A program made the position numbers and the translations under genes. A stretch of 64,000 nucleotides of DNA. Origin: Ailanthus altissimus (taxonomy: Eukaryota > Streptophyta > Magnoliopsida > Sapindales > Simaroubaceae). The notes below the pieces were generated by a model, which worked only from the letters and a program-made list of their open reading frames with translations, made no database searches and was not told the DNA's origin. Position 1 is the first letter of the stretch, and each line of letters opens with the position of its first letter. Location: the NCBI GenBank assembly GCA_946807835.1, contig CAMPEX010000001.1:5657001-5721000 (forward strand), in the 5' to 3' direction. Below are positions 34,971 to 47,480 of this stretch, piece after piece.

Positions 34971-36010
34971 ATCTACATTTACCTTTATCTCAATATAGAA
35001 AAATAAAGAAAATGAAGTGCTATATTTATAGAGTACCAAATGATAACACCGATTTTGGTAACCCGATAGTTTATCAGAAGAGATTTAAAAATAGAATACA
35101 AAAATTTAAAGATAATGATATACATGCATTATTTAACAAAAATATTTGAATTTAAGATATCTATATCAGTAGCCCTATTGTTTATAAAAAAATTTAAAAT
35201 TAAGACACATGCATATGGACAGGTAATTGTGATTGTGGCTTACATCTTCCTCTAGGTTTATGTTCAGTAATGATTTAAACGCCCTCTATGGGTCGGGGAT
35301 AGGCTTCCCATTCAATTTTCTTATAAATTAGCAAATAGGGTCTTCTAGAGTCAGATTCCCGAGACTATATCGTTGATGTTTATTTTTGAATTTGTTCCAT
35401 AAATAAAAAAGTTTGTGCTCCACAAGCCCACAAGGATGCGTCTCAAGAGTTACTAAGATATCATCTAGAGACTCTTTACTTAGTCCATCTTTAAAGAACT
35501 GAATTTTATCTTCTCAATTTCTGGATGCAAATCTTAAAGAGCGACAACTCCAACTACAATTCCATCAAGCACATTTATGACCGACTTGTAACCATTTTGC
35601 TTTTTGCCTTTTGTCATAAAAGCTTCTTCCAAGACCATGCATAAAAGAAACAAAATTATTTGCAGACTCACCAGATAATCGAACATTGGCTTCAATTAAC
35701 CAACGAATATTCGCAGGGATACCGTGCTTTATAAATCTTAAGTAGAGCATTTTGAGGTAGTGAAGAAAATATTTTTAAAGGTTGGCAAAAATGATATCCA
35801 TTTTGAAATAAGAAGAAAAAGAGAAGGGATGAATGCACGTTTGGAGAACGATTATTAGGGAACTGAGAAACATACTTTAAGCCACAGACTACCATATCTA
35901 TCACTTAACTGAGAAATAAAATCACATAGAAGAGGAAAAACTGCAAAAGAAATAAACGCAAAAATAATATAAATAAATAAAATACAGAATATGTATAAAA
36001 CATAAAATAC
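34971..36010 (-). other. Unassigned segment between integrase and the LOG copy
   Basis: On the minus strand, broken but coding-like text runs from about 35800 to 35340. Examples are KHGIPANIRWLIEANVRLSG, then (in another frame) VINVLDGIVVGVVAL, then LVTLETHPCGLVEHKLFYLW. I do not recognise a family. Between it and the LOG ATG is AT-rich DNA with a TATA-like CTATAAATATAG at about 35015-35030 on the minus strand, 45-60 bases before the ATG. It could be a second captured gene fragment, the element's own extra frame, or decayed sequence. Confidence 0.35.
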
Positions 36011-38700
36011 GGTATAGAAAGATTAAATCTGATCAAACATGATAGATAGGATCCACTGGAGGGATCTCGTCTAAGTGCATAGAGTAATCTACCTTTTTCA
36101 CATAACTTTTCAACCACTATCCATTTACTTTGAAAATTCGCCCATCAATAAGATCCTCAATTTAGACAACACTATTAGAGAAAACGTGCCTTATCACAAA
36201 TGGACCAGTTCCTCGATATCTCAAATTTTTAGAGTGTAAATGCAATCGAGAATCATAAAGATAAACCCGTTAATTTGGCTCAAAGTATTTTCTTGAGATC
36301 ATTTTGTTATGAGCCATTTTTATCTTAACTTTGTAAATCATGGAGTTGTAATATGCATTGTTTCGTAGTTCTTCTATTTTGACAATTGTAACTTTTTTTT
36401 AAGACCTACAACGCTCAAAACAATTTAAGGGCTTTGATAGCCTAGTAAGCTTTATGCTCCAACTCAACAGGTAAATGAAAAGTTTTCCCATAGATAAGTC
36501 AGTATGGAAACATTTTTAAGATGGTTTTGTAGGCAATACGATATGCCTATAATGCATCAAAAAGATGTAGAGACCAATATTTTTTATTCGGGTTAATCAT
36601 CTTTTCTAAAATCCATTTAACCTCTCTATTTGCCAGCTCAGCTTATCCAATTGTCTGTGGATGGTATGCAATAGAAACTTTGTAAAGAACACCATACCTG
36701 CGCACCAAAACTTCAAAAAGAACAGTTGCAGAAATATGTTCCTTGATCACTGATGATGAAACGCAGTATGCCATACCTAGATAACACATTTACTTTTAAG
36801 AATTTTACTACAGTTGTATTAATATTAGTAGGACTACAACCTCCATCTATTTTGATGCATAGTCAACAGTTAGAAAAATGTAAAGGTAACAAAAATATGA
36901 GAGAAAAGGCCCTATAAAATCGATACTCCAACAATTAAATATCTCGATAACAAGAATAGGGTTAAGAGGTATCATATACCTTCGAGATACAACACCTATC
37001 TTTTGACATCTTTCACAGAAATGACAAAAATTGTTAGTGTTTTTGAAAAAAATGGGCCAGTAAAGATCACACTATAAAATTTTTGCGGTTGTCTTTTTTC
37101 ATAAAAAAAATGACTGCCACAAGCAGCACTATGGTAAAAATTTAAGACACTAGCAACTTCACTTTCAGAAATGCAACATCTCATAATTTGGTCAGAGCAG
37201 TATTTGAAAAGATATGGATTATCCCAATAAAAATTACGTACATCAACTAAGAAATTGCGCTTATCTTGTGCACTCTAGTTAGATGGAACTTCTCCACAAA
37301 CTAAATAATTTATGATATGTACGTACCAAGGTACTTGGGTTATAGTAAAAAGATGTTCATCAAGGAAATCATCTCAAATGGGTGGAACATCAGTGGAGTC
37401 ATTGAACTCAAGGCAGGATAAATGATCCACAATAACATTTTCAATACCCTTCTTATCTTTAATGATTAGATCAAATTCCTACAAAAAAAGAATCCACCTA
37501 ATTAAACAGGCTTTAGCATCCTTCTTAGAAAGAAGGTACTTAAAGGTCGCGTGATCAGTAAACACAATAATTAGAAAATCAATCAAATAAGAAAAAAATT
37601 TGTCTAAGGCAAAAACAACAACTAATAGTTTTTTTTTAGTAGTAGAGTAATTCATTTGAGCATCATTCAAAGTTTTACTAGTATAATAGACAACAAAAGG
37701 TTTCCCTTCCTTCTGTTGCCCAAATATTGCTCCTACAATATAGTTACTTGCATTATACATAATCTTGAATAGAATATTCCCATCCGGTGATTGCATTATA
37801 GGAACGATGGTGAGTTTAGAAATGAGTGTTCAGAATGCCTCCTCACACTCTTGTGCCCATGTGAATTCAGCATTTTTTAGCTGAAGGTTACACAATAGTC
37901 TAGATATGGGAATTTTTTTTTGTATAAACGCCCTGTAAAAGCAAGCATGTCCTAGAAACGATCAACCATCTTTTATCATTTTAGGCGTAGGTAATTTAGA
38001 GATCAATTTGATTTTTCTTATCAATCTCTATCCCTCTTTTAGATACAATATACCCTAAAATAATCCCTGAAGATACCGTGAAGTGGCATTTCTCCCAATT
38101 TAGCACAAGTCATTTTTCTTTACACCTATACAAAATAACTTTTAAGTTAAATAGACATGAATAAAAAGAATTAAAAAAATTAATCAAATCATCCATAAAA
38201 ACTTCCATGCATTTTTTAACCATATTAGAAAAATACTCAGCATACAACGTTGAAAATTAGCTGGTGCATTACATAATCTAAATGGCATTTTACAAAAAGC
38301 ATAAGTACCAAAAAGGCATGTAAAATTGACTTTTTCTTGATCTTTTATAGCTATATCAATCTGGTAGTATCTTGAATACTAATTAAAAAAGCAATAAAAG
38401 GGATTACCAGCTACACATTCTAAGATTTGGTCGATAAAAGGCAATGAAAAATAGTCTTTCTTAGTGGTTGTGTTTAACTTTCTATAATCAATAGACATTC
38501 GCCAACCACTTATTACCTTAGTTATAACAAGTATCCCATTCTCAATTTTCACAACAATAACCTCAAATTTCTTAGGGACTACTTGAATTGGACTTACCCA
38601 TTGACTATCATAAATTTGGTAGATTATACCTGCATCTAATAGTTTCAAAACCTCTTTCTTTACCATTTCTTTCATTGTTAGGTTAAGTCTTCTTTGGGAG
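36011..38700 (-). pseudogene. Tat/Athila-like pol remnant: RT, RNase H, integrase
   Basis: Read right to left. RT begins about 38675 (LLDAGIIYQIYDSQWVSPIQ, then WRMSIDYRKLNTTTKKDYF at about 38455-38510). The RT/RNase H part at 37479-37796 has YYTSKTLNDAQMNYSTTKKK and FTDHATFKYLLSKKDAKA. Integrase covers about 37450-36400, with a degraded zinc-binding N-terminus (FYHSAACGSHF, 37100-37150), the catalytic core near 36700-36950 and its YHPQT-type motif near 36640. The C-terminal GTGPFVIRHVF and DEIPPVDPIYHV (about 36020-36210) are typical of Athila/Tat integrases. Stops and frameshifts occur throughout. The RT sequence continues past 38700 into poorly readable DNA up to the solo LTR at 39060. Confidence 0.82.
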
Positions 38701-39059
38701 TCTCTACGGGATTAGGCACCTTCCTCTAGATGAATTCTATAAAAGCATACAAATGAAGAAATACCTTTAATATCAGCTATGGTCTAACATAGTGCAAAAT
38801 TATGTTCTTTTAATAATTTTATCAATTTTTTCTCTTGTTCAGCAATAAGTTTAGAAGAAATGGTGATAGAAAAGGTATCGCCCGGTCCTAAGAATGCGTG
38901 TTTCAAACTTTTGGGTTGTGGAGAAAGCTCAACTTATGGTGTTTCAAGGTTTGATAGTATCAGTCTCATCCTCCCTTATAGCAACTCTTCAAAGCGTAGC
39001 TGCCAAAATTGAGTCCCTTTATCCTGTAAGTCAAAAATACTAAATACATCAATTGTTTC

Positions 39060-41546
39060 TGTTGGGATTTGTGCTTACGTGCCATCTCATAATGTATAAA
39101 TATATAGTGATTGTATTTATACAATTATTATTTCTAATAAAATCGTTAATATTATTTTTATTAAATGGTAAGATGCTTGTAACGTTTTAGACATTGTATA
39201 ATCTGAAGGAGTTCAGATTTGGTCTAAAAGAGTTTAGACCAGGGTTAAGAGTTAGCAACGCTAATAGTTATAAACACTAAGAGTTAGTGGTACTAAGAGT
39301 TAGCAAAATCTAATGAGTTAGAGCCTTGTCTGAAATGGGACAATGACCTGAGAATATATTAGTAATGATATAGCTGCAATGAGTTGCAGATGGTGCTAAG
39401 AAATGTCATTATGCAAGTATGTTCTCAAACATAATGTTCCTTATCTAATTTCATCGATGCGGGTCTATCGGTGAAACCCATTATTATAGATTAGTGTATG
39501 TCTATATCTGGATGGTCCAGATGGTTAGTCTTAGCAAACCATGAGCTTAGTAGGAAGCTCGTATAGAGATGCAGGTATTCAGTAAGGACTGGATATTGAA
39601 CAGACTCACGAAGACATCCAATAGACATCTCATAAAGCCGTCAATGAAAGGTCTTCCGAGTTGAGTAGTATTTGTAGTCCTTTAACCTGAGCGCCACGGT
39701 GGGCTTGTGAGTGATCCACCATGCTTTGGTTCCACACATGTCAGAAACCTTTCATGGTCTGACCGCTGGGTGTCGCTGGGTATGGTCCGATGCTCATGGA
39801 GTTCGGTGTGCATAGATATGGGATCCATCAGCTCATATGAGTGGGTTGTATATCCTAATGCTCTGAGATTGTATTTCAGAAAGTCTTGTGGCCGCAAGCA
39901 TAAACCTTGGAAAAGATATTCCGGAGGAATAAACAATATCACAAAAGTGTTTGTGGATATTGTTTTATGAAATATAAATCTGGAGATAAGTTCGTGGTTG
40001 AGCAAATAGAGATTTGACGGTAATGATCTATATCTCTGCTCTTCAAGGATATAAATGATGGAAGGATTATACGAATATGTAATAACCTCAACTTGTATGG
40101 TCTAACATGCTAATTTGTAATATCCGTAACGTGTGTGTGGGACATTGTTCACGGACGTATGGAGGAGCTCTATATGACAAATTAAGTGTGGACCTAGAGA
40201 GTCTCACAATATGAAGTATACTCGTTGTGCACTGGGATAGCGGATTGGATTGAATAGTTCGATCCAATAAATTTCAGCAAAAGAGAACGATTGTTTAGGG
40301 ATCTCTCGGATTGTACATTTGTCAAGACTTAATTGTTAAGTATATCACTTAATTAATTATCAAGAGTTGTTAATTAATAGAATATTGACAAATGACAAAA
40401 TTTGTTCCATGATTTGATTTTACCTTTTTACCATTTAACCATGGTAGTAAAAATTAGTAAGGTAAAAAGTAATTATTCAAAATTGTTTTGAATAATTAAA
40501 TCATATATTATTATTATATTATTAGATAATATTATAATATATATATATAGATCATGGCATTGCATTTTAATACAATGAGTGGCCTAGATGTTGGTCATTT
40601 AATTACCCATTATAATTAAAGTAATTATAATTGTTAGGTAAAGATTAATTTTGGTAGCCATTATTCTAGTGCTTGGTTTAATTAATTCTAAATAGGAGAC
40701 CAACAATAAAATTGGTGGAGCACTTCATTTTGTTTATTTTGTTTAATCAAAGTGTTAAATAAACAAAATGAATTTTGGAAAAACAATTGAATTCATTCAT
40801 TCATTCAATTTTGGGAGAAGAATTTGGCAATGGCAAGGAAGAGAGGTAAGAGAGAGTCCTTTGAGTTTTATTCTTTCAAGTGTTGAAAAATAAACAAACT
40901 TCTCTTCATCTCCTTCTTTAATGGATGACCAAAAATGAATGATATGTAAATGGAGAAAAAGATAATTATTTTGCAAAGAGTTGTTCAAATAATTATCATG
41001 TAGAAATTGTTTCTAATATTAATATACAAGAGTTGTATGTTAAAGATTTTTAATTAATACAAGAGTTGTATAGAAAATATTTACCATCTCCATTTAAGAA
41101 ACAAAAATTGTATTCAAAAGAGTTTGAATACAAGTGCTCAAAATTCTAAATACTAAGCTACCATTCTAGCTCCTTAATCCCACCAAAAGTTATGGACTAG
41201 AATTGTTCAACATATACTTCAATGTGAGCTCTTCACATGGATTATTGAATAACTTGAAGAATTTGTAAAGCTACCTTTGTTAGGTGAGTATTTTACATTA
41301 TGTGTTATAATACAATATTGTTCATCATGTTTATATTTGTATAATTGTTATACTTGTTCATATATGTGATATATGTTGTTCATCATGTTCATAATTGTAT
41401 AATTGTTATACTTATGCATATATGTGATATATGTTGAATTTGTTAAAATGGGTGTATTTTGTAACATGTTTCCGCTGCGCATATAGTAATTTTTGAAATT
41501 ACGCACACACTCGTATAATCACACACTCTATGATAAACACCCAACA
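39060..41546 (+). mobile_element. Solo copia LTR, copy D, target duplication GTTTC
   Basis: This 2487-bp LTR has perfect terminal inverted repeats, TGTTGGG and CCCAACA, and an exact 5-bp duplication, GTTTC (39055-39059 and 41547-41551). It is the best-preserved copy of the family and the reference for the others. Near its 3' end is TTTCCGCTGCGC (about 41470). It interrupts the Tat/Athila-like pol between protease and RT. Open frames at 39682-40005 and 39707-39970 are by-products. Confidence 0.95.
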
Positions 41547-41551
41547 GTTTC

Positions 41552-42360
41552 ATCAGAATAACTCAATTCTTCAAAATCAAAATTAATGTGGTTTTCTAAA
41601 TAATAAGAGTCATGGTTTTTATAAGCTTCTTTCGCTACAAGTATGTCTATCACATATAAATGATAGCATTCGTCTTCCTCTCGTGGTTGCTTGCTAATAT
41701 AGAAAATGTTCACCTCGAGAGTCATATTCCTAAAAGATAATTTCATTGAACTATTTTTGTAATTAATAAGAGCATTAGCAGTGGCAAGAAAAGGTTTCCC
41801 TAAAATAAAAGGGATTTTAGACTCCATGTTAACCACAGAATAAGTATCTAAAATAAAAAAATCAACAGGGTAATAAAATTTATCAATTTGTAACAAAACA
41901 TCTTATACTATTCCTTATTCTTTCTTGAATAATCAGTCAGCTAATTGTAGGACTACAGATGTAGGTTTAATTTCACCAAGTTCCAATTGTAAGTAAATAG
42001 AATAAGGCATCAAATTTACACTTGCTCATAAGTCCAACAACGTTTGACCAAACTCATGTGTCCCAATTTGGCAGGAGATTGTGGGACATCCTGAGTCTTT
42101 ATACTTAGGTGGTGTCTTTTGTTCAATCACTGCACTTACCTATTTTGCCAAAAATGTTGTTTTCTTTTAATACAGCACATATCATTAATGACTTTGGCAT
42201 AAGTTGTAACCTGTTTAATCACATGCTACAGGAGAAGATTAATCTTAACTTATTTCAAATGTTCTAAAATCTTACATTGAATTTCTAAATTTTTCCCAAC
42301 AGGTCAAAGAGCTTGAGAAAAAGGCACCACGATTGAAAATTTATTTTCGGGCTCTTTTTC
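41552..42360 (-). pseudogene. Tat/Athila-like protease region
   Basis: An open frame at 41528-41896 (minus) reads FYYPVDFFILDTYSV, then PFILGKPFLATANALINY. This is the flap and C-terminal half of a retropepsin as in Athila/Tat elements, followed by an acidic linker. The upstream active-site part up to about 42360 is degraded and poorly readable. The first 19 bases of the frame run into the solo LTR, so the true continuation is across it at 39059. Confidence 0.75.
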
Positions 42361-42365
42361 AACTA

Positions 42366-44260
42366 TGACCTCTTTTTTTTTTAATTTTAAACAACTTTTA
42401 TAAATCTAAACTCAAGTAACAAGAATGAGAATTCTCATAAATTAAGTGTTCAAACTTCCTTGGAACGGAAATTCTCCAAGTGTAAGCTGACTCAGAAATT
42501 AGTGCTAATTTAGCTAAATTATGAGCAACTACATTTGCTTCTCTATGAGCAAATGATACTTTAGAAAAAGCAAATGACTTAAGAGACTCGTGAATCTTGA
42601 AAACATAACCTATCTTAGAGTAAGGCAAATTATTAGATAAAATATCATTGACTACTTGTTCTGCATTCGATTCAATCATAATAGAATCAAGATTTAAAGC
42701 ATGAGTGCCACCACACCTTTAAGAATAGTCATCGCTTCAGCAATTAGAATCGAGAACAGACCATCATACTTTGCAATTTTGGGCAACACCACAACCCTTA
42801 AATGGTCTCGAGCCACAAAATCAAAACCTATAATACCACGTTGAGTATCCACTGCTGCATCAGAATTAATCTTAGTACACCCCATAAGTGGCGGCATCCA
42901 ACGATGCCTCAGTGCAAATTTGGCAGGTCTTAACCTAACTTATCCAAAAATCCTCCAAAACAATCCTCAACCTAACTATATACTGCCTTAACATCCACTA
43001 TCCTCTTACCATTAGTCCACTGGTTTCTTACATACCAAATACGCAATAATAAGACACAGAGAAATTCAAAATCAACAATATTAAGATTGTTCATACAGGA
43101 AATGAGGAAGTCATATGGATGTTTTGTGGAAGTATCTACTATCAATTATAAAATCGCACCACTCACGTACCATTTTCAAAGAAAGACACAACCAAAGCGC
43201 ATGAATTGTATTTTTAGCACCTTTCCTACATTTAGAGTAAGTTTCATCAGTTGAAATATAGTGACGTACTAGATTAGCATATGTTGGAATCCAATCATGA
43301 GATGCCTTCCAAAAGAAATTCTTTACTTTTGATAGGACGTTTAACTTTCAATAACTCTTCCACCACTCGTTAATGTTCAACTTCTTAGAATTACTAGCAA
43401 CTCCAATCTATTAACAAGCCAACCAGTACCCACTTTTTACTGTGTACCTACCCCATCGATCATAATGCTATCCATTTGATTGAGACCATGCCGTGGAAAG
43501 AGGATACTTAAAATAGTTTAATGCTCCTCCAAAAAGAAAGCCCTACGAATGACATCAACACCCATTCCCCCGAAGTAGAGATGAGCTCAGAAACAGTAGT
43601 ATGTTTGGCTAACTTATGTGGAAACAAAGGTTTAAAGGACATAAGTCTAGGTAACCATTGATCATAGTACACTAGAACATTCTCTCCATTGCCTATCTAT
43701 GATCTAGTTCTTTTAGAAAGGATGTTTCTTCTCTAAAGGATACTGCGCTAAAGAAATGAAGCACGAGAAGTTGCCTAGCTTGCCAAAAATTCCCATTTGG
43801 AAAATATAACCCCTTCATAACCCTAGCCATAAGAGAATTCGTATTAGACACGATACTTCACCCTTGTTTAGCAATCATAGCTTGATTAAAGATAAACAAA
43901 TTCTGAAATCCAATGCTACCATTCATTTCCCCCTGACACAATACATCCCATCTACACCAATTTAGCTTCCTTTTCAGTTCATCACCATTCCACCAAAAGC
44001 ATACACAAAGACTATAAAGTTTATGGATTAGGGTTGTTGAAAGGAAAAATAAATTCATGGTGTAAGCAAGAATTGTTTAGATGACTGCTTTAATTAAAAC
44101 TTCTCTGCCCGCAGCCAAGAACAATTCCTTTTTCTAACCCTTTAACTTGTTCTACACTTTATCTCTAATATTGGCAAAACATCCTCTTTTACTTTGGTTA
44201 TTAATAATTGGGAGACCTAAATAATTTTCATGGTTGTTGGCTTGTTGGTCAGATTTTTAA
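42366..44260 (-). pseudogene. 5'-truncated L1-like LINE in the gag-pol region
   Basis: Minus-strand remains of a plant LINE ORF2, in order. The RT C-terminal region is at about 44260-43850 (LYSLCVCFWWNGDELKRKLNW and a QNLFIFNQAMIAKQG-like stretch). A degraded zinc-binding region lies near 43100-43350. RNase H is at 42398-42897 (CTKINSDAAVD, then FAHREANVVAHNLAKLAL). A poly(A) tail appears as T-run 42370-42380 on the + strand. The RT catalytic core is missing through 5' truncation. It lies between Gag and protease of the Tat/Athila-like element, so it is a later insertion. A target duplication was not found. Confidence 0.8.
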
Positions 44261-44394
44261 CTGAAGTTTAAGTGGTTTCTCTAGCCAAGACTATAGGTTT
44301 TAGAGTATGGTGAATAATGCTTCTTGTACATCCATAGGGATTACATTATTTCTTATATATCCCTTTCGTCTCACTATAAGTGAGGCAATCTTGA

Positions 44395-45190
44395 GCTAAG
44401 TGTTCCATCCCTCCACAGATAATATAAATATCATGTGACTCAACCTAGTAACTATATAGGTGACCCTTCTATCTTTGATTTTCAAGGCCTCTAATTCCCT
44501 AGTTAAGACCTCTAACTGGGCTTTAAGGTTATCCTCTTCCATAAGATGGAAAACTCTACTAGGTCGTGATCTATTTGTACTTTAAGTAGCGCTAGATTCA
44601 GTCTATATATGGGTTTTTTCAGCTAATTCATTAAGAAATTCTATAGCTTTCTCAGGATCTTTGTGCAAGAACTCCCCATTACACATCATCTCAATAAATT
44701 GACGCTTTCAAATTATGAATCCCTTATAAAAATAGCTAACTAAGTACCAATTTTCATACTTATGGCAAAAGCATAGATTTAACAACTCTTTATATCTTTC
44801 TCAAGCTTAATACAAGGTTTGATTATCTTTTCTAGAGAATGAAGAAATTTATCTTTTCTAATCATTAGTTTTATATTGTGAAAAGTATTTATTAAAAAAT
44901 GCTTGGGTCATTTATACCCAAGTTCCTATAAACCTTGGTCTCAAAGAGTATAGCCAACTCTTTGCTTTGTCTTTTAGAGAAAAAGGAAAAACTTTAAGCC
45001 TAACAGTGTCTATGACTTTGAGTTGGCTATGAAAGGTGGTCAATACCTCTTCAAATTTTCTAACATATACATAAGGATTTTCACTATCTAAACCATAAAA
45101 AGTAAGTAGAAGTTATATCATTTCAGGTTTAAAATCTAAATATGGTGTTAGGTGAAAATATAATTTATGATAGTGTGGCTGTACAAGTGG
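44395..45190 (-). pseudogene. Tat/Athila-like gag remnant
   Basis: On the minus strand the conserved Gag block is readable. SFSLKDKAKSWLYSLRPRFI lies at about 44920-44980, ISSFSRKDNQTLYQAWERYKELLNLC-like text at 44780-44850, then FIEMMCNGEFLHKDPEKAIE near 44640-44700. The C-terminal RELEALKIKD block is near 44490-44530. Stops are scattered through it. Orientation and order agree with the pol segments to the left. At 45190-45215 it stops abruptly against a + strand gypsy gag piece. Confidence 0.8.
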
Positions 45191-45214
45191 GATGCAAGTA
45201 ATCTTTTAGAGTCC

Positions 45215-45756
45215 TTGCCATTGGCATAGCGTGCATGATGAAGATAAGATAAATACCAATAACTTTAAGTCTCTCTGACCATGCAATTTTATAGTAGCAT
45301 AGAAAGAGCAAAGAAATTCATATAGAAACTTGCACCATCAGCATATAAGCTAAATTGTAACGAAAACTGAAGCTCCAATTCTATCCAAAGAATGTGGCAT
45401 ATGATGCTTGAAAAATATTGAAACAGTTGAAGTAAAACAAATCCATAAGCGAGTACTAAAGGAGTATGAGCGGGAGAACTTATTGTTCAACTTCTTAGAT
45501 GGGTTATAATCATGGGCATCCAATAAGCTGATGCTGTATATGGTGACTAACATATCCAACACCCTCACAATGGCTCAAGCATTGATGGATTATCGAAAGG
45601 GAGAGTCAAAAAGTCCAAGTATTACAAGCTTAATCATAGCAAAGGTAGGGGGAGCCATTGAGTCTCATCTTCTATAAAATAAGAATGGGAAAGGTACAAC
45701 ACCCAAAAAAAATTGTTCAATGTGATGTTTAAGACATAAAAAGTGAATGACCAAGC
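45215..45756 (+). pseudogene. Second copy of the gypsy element B gag piece
   Basis: This repeats 16058-16678 of the left copy with about 100 bp missing near its end (after 45705). It includes the Gag stretch around YDRKGESKKSKYYKLNHS-like text (45595-45640). Like the left copy it is followed by the Tat/Athila LTR at the same point (CAAGC|TATTTATGC at 45752-45765). Its start at 45215 is an abrupt non-homologous junction with the minus-strand gag. Confidence 0.75.
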
Positions 45757-46576
45757 TATTTATGCTTAAAATATAATACGGTTATTGTAGTATAGATTTA
45801 GGTGTTGATCCCACGAGGAAGCTTTTGAAAAAATAGGTTAACGAAATATAAATAGTAAAAGAATGAATAAGAACATGTTTAGTGTGACTTTAATCAACAC
45901 CATTTTTAGCCACCAACATTTTCACCTAATTGCAGCACTTTTTTTATAATAGAGATGATTGATGTACCCTTTGTGGTTAACAGAAAAGTTGTATTATTTT
46001 ATCTCTTCCTTCTGTAGCAACCAAGTTCATGCAATATGGACTAGTAGTCTATGAGATATGGTCAAAATACCAAAGCCACGTTAGATTTCAGCTAACAACT
46101 CTTTTATTAATTTGCGACCCGATTTGGACTATGATAACAATTGCATTGGACTTTAGTGTCAACGAAAGAGTTATAGATGATTGACTCATCAATTTTTGGC
46201 TCTAAGAAGTATACTGATTGAATAAGTATTTTTTGAAATACAGTTCAATACAGGAAATGGGTCAAGCTGAGCAAAAGTTGTAATATAGTTCTATTGTAGG
46301 CCAATTTTGGCCCATTAAATATTAGATTTGGCTTTTTGATTGTTCTTCAAGTTTATATAAGATTGAGTCATGCAGCTACAGGTTCAAGAATTTCTTCATT
46401 TTAATTTCTATATTGAGAGTCATTTCCACTTTTCTAAATCTATACAAATAACGTTTATTAATCACAATTTACTTTATTTCAAGTTTAAAAGTACAAAAAT
46501 GCTAAAATTAGTAGCATTCTAAATGTTAAATAGTGATTAAATCTCTTAATAAATATGCATTTTAATGTGCTCATCA
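45757..46576 (-). mobile_element. Right LTR copy of the Tat/Athila-like element, internally deleted
   Basis: It matches both ends of the left LTR but lacks about 690 bp of the middle. It ends GTGCTCATCA at 46576, followed by CAAAC. With gag of element B on its left and RT of element B on its right it has the layout of a solo LTR. Confidence 0.7.
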
Positions 46577-46581
46577 CAAAC

Positions 46582-47480
46582 CAACATGGGTTTATGCAAG
46601 TACTTAATGCCAAGTGGGCAACCCGCACGCCAAAAAGGAAAGTACATTGAAGCCATCATCAATAGAAAGATGACTTAAATGCTAGCTGATATTAGGTAAA
46701 TAAGAGCAAGAATAGGCAATCTAAACCTAACTTCAACACCATTCTCTTCTCTGTTATACAAATGAAGAAATAAGAGAAGCACGGGGAAGAGACTTCTCTC
46801 TAGCTATAATATGAGAGGTGGATGTTAAGGTAAAAAGGGACAAAGATGAGATACTAAAGAAAATTGTAAGAGCTCGATGAGCACACGAATGTCATATCAT
46901 CAGCCTTACCGAAGAAACTCCCACAAAGACAAGTCAAGTGACCATGAGGTCGAGTTGGATCCAAGAACTAAGCCTTCAGCCAAAGTGCCCTACTAAATAT
47001 CTTCATTAAAGTTTGAGGAGTTGTTAAGGCAACTTAGGGAGTTATCAGATATAGGGTTTATCCAACTATCTAAGGTGTCATATAGTGCACTAATGCTTTT
47101 TTAGCATAAGCACGACAGTTCACTACAACTATGCATAGACTATCAATCGTTGAAGAAGGTTACTGTCAAGAAAAAGTATCACATTCATCTAATAGCTAAC
47201 TTGTTTGATCAATTGGGACATGCAAAGTACTTCTCAAAGTTGAACTTGTAATTTGGTTACCATCAAGTGTACATAGTTAAGGATGATGAATCAAATACCA
47301 CCTATGTAATTTGTTAAAGGCCATTTTAGTTTCTTGTCACGCCATTTGGCCTCACGAATGCTTTAGCCATATTTTTCACTTTTATAAACAACCTTCTCCA
47401 ATTTTTACTCGACAAATTCATCATCATATACCTTGACAATATTGTAATCTGTAACAACACTCTTGAAGAGCATCTGAAAC
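46582..47480 (+). pseudogene. Ty3/gypsy RT remnant (element B, right part)
   Basis: From about 46990 the plus strand reads as a chromovirus-type RT in broken frames: a VSYSALMLF-type start, CIDYQSLKKVTVKKKYHIHL (47130-47190), the FDQLGHAKYFSKLNL block, then FLVTPFGLTNALAIFFTFIN, then the catalytic motif as YLDNIV (for YLDDIV) near 47435, and LEEHLK at 47465. Homology stops at about 47480 in mid-domain, where copia RT begins. The region 46582-46990 is degraded protease/linker sequence. Confidence 0.82.

Larger units (their letters stand above)
16679..46576 (-). mobile_element. Tat/Athila-like gypsy element, heavily nested and rearranged
   Basis: Minus-strand order from right to left is: LTR (45757-46576), a displaced gypsy gag piece (45215-45756), Gag (44395-45190), protease (41552-42360), RT-RNase H-integrase (36011-38700), an unassigned segment, a LOG copy, a 3' noncoding region, then the other LTR (16679-27649). 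The LTR starts TGATGAGC on the minus strand, as in Tat-clade elements. The purine-rich AGTTGGGTGTTG sits next to the left LTR (27650-27661), where a polypurine tract belongs. CAAAC at 16674-16678 and 46577-46581 is a possible target duplication. The 5' leader and primer-binding site are missing, so the right end is rearranged. Pol resembles Athila/Tat proteins; the exact clade is inferred. Confidence 0.65.

Noticed and set aside
45215..46576. First read as one complete LTR with a primer-binding site at TGCCATTGGC
   Set aside because: That phrase is part of gypsy B gag (it continues upstream as gag in the left copy), so only 45757-46576 is LTR.
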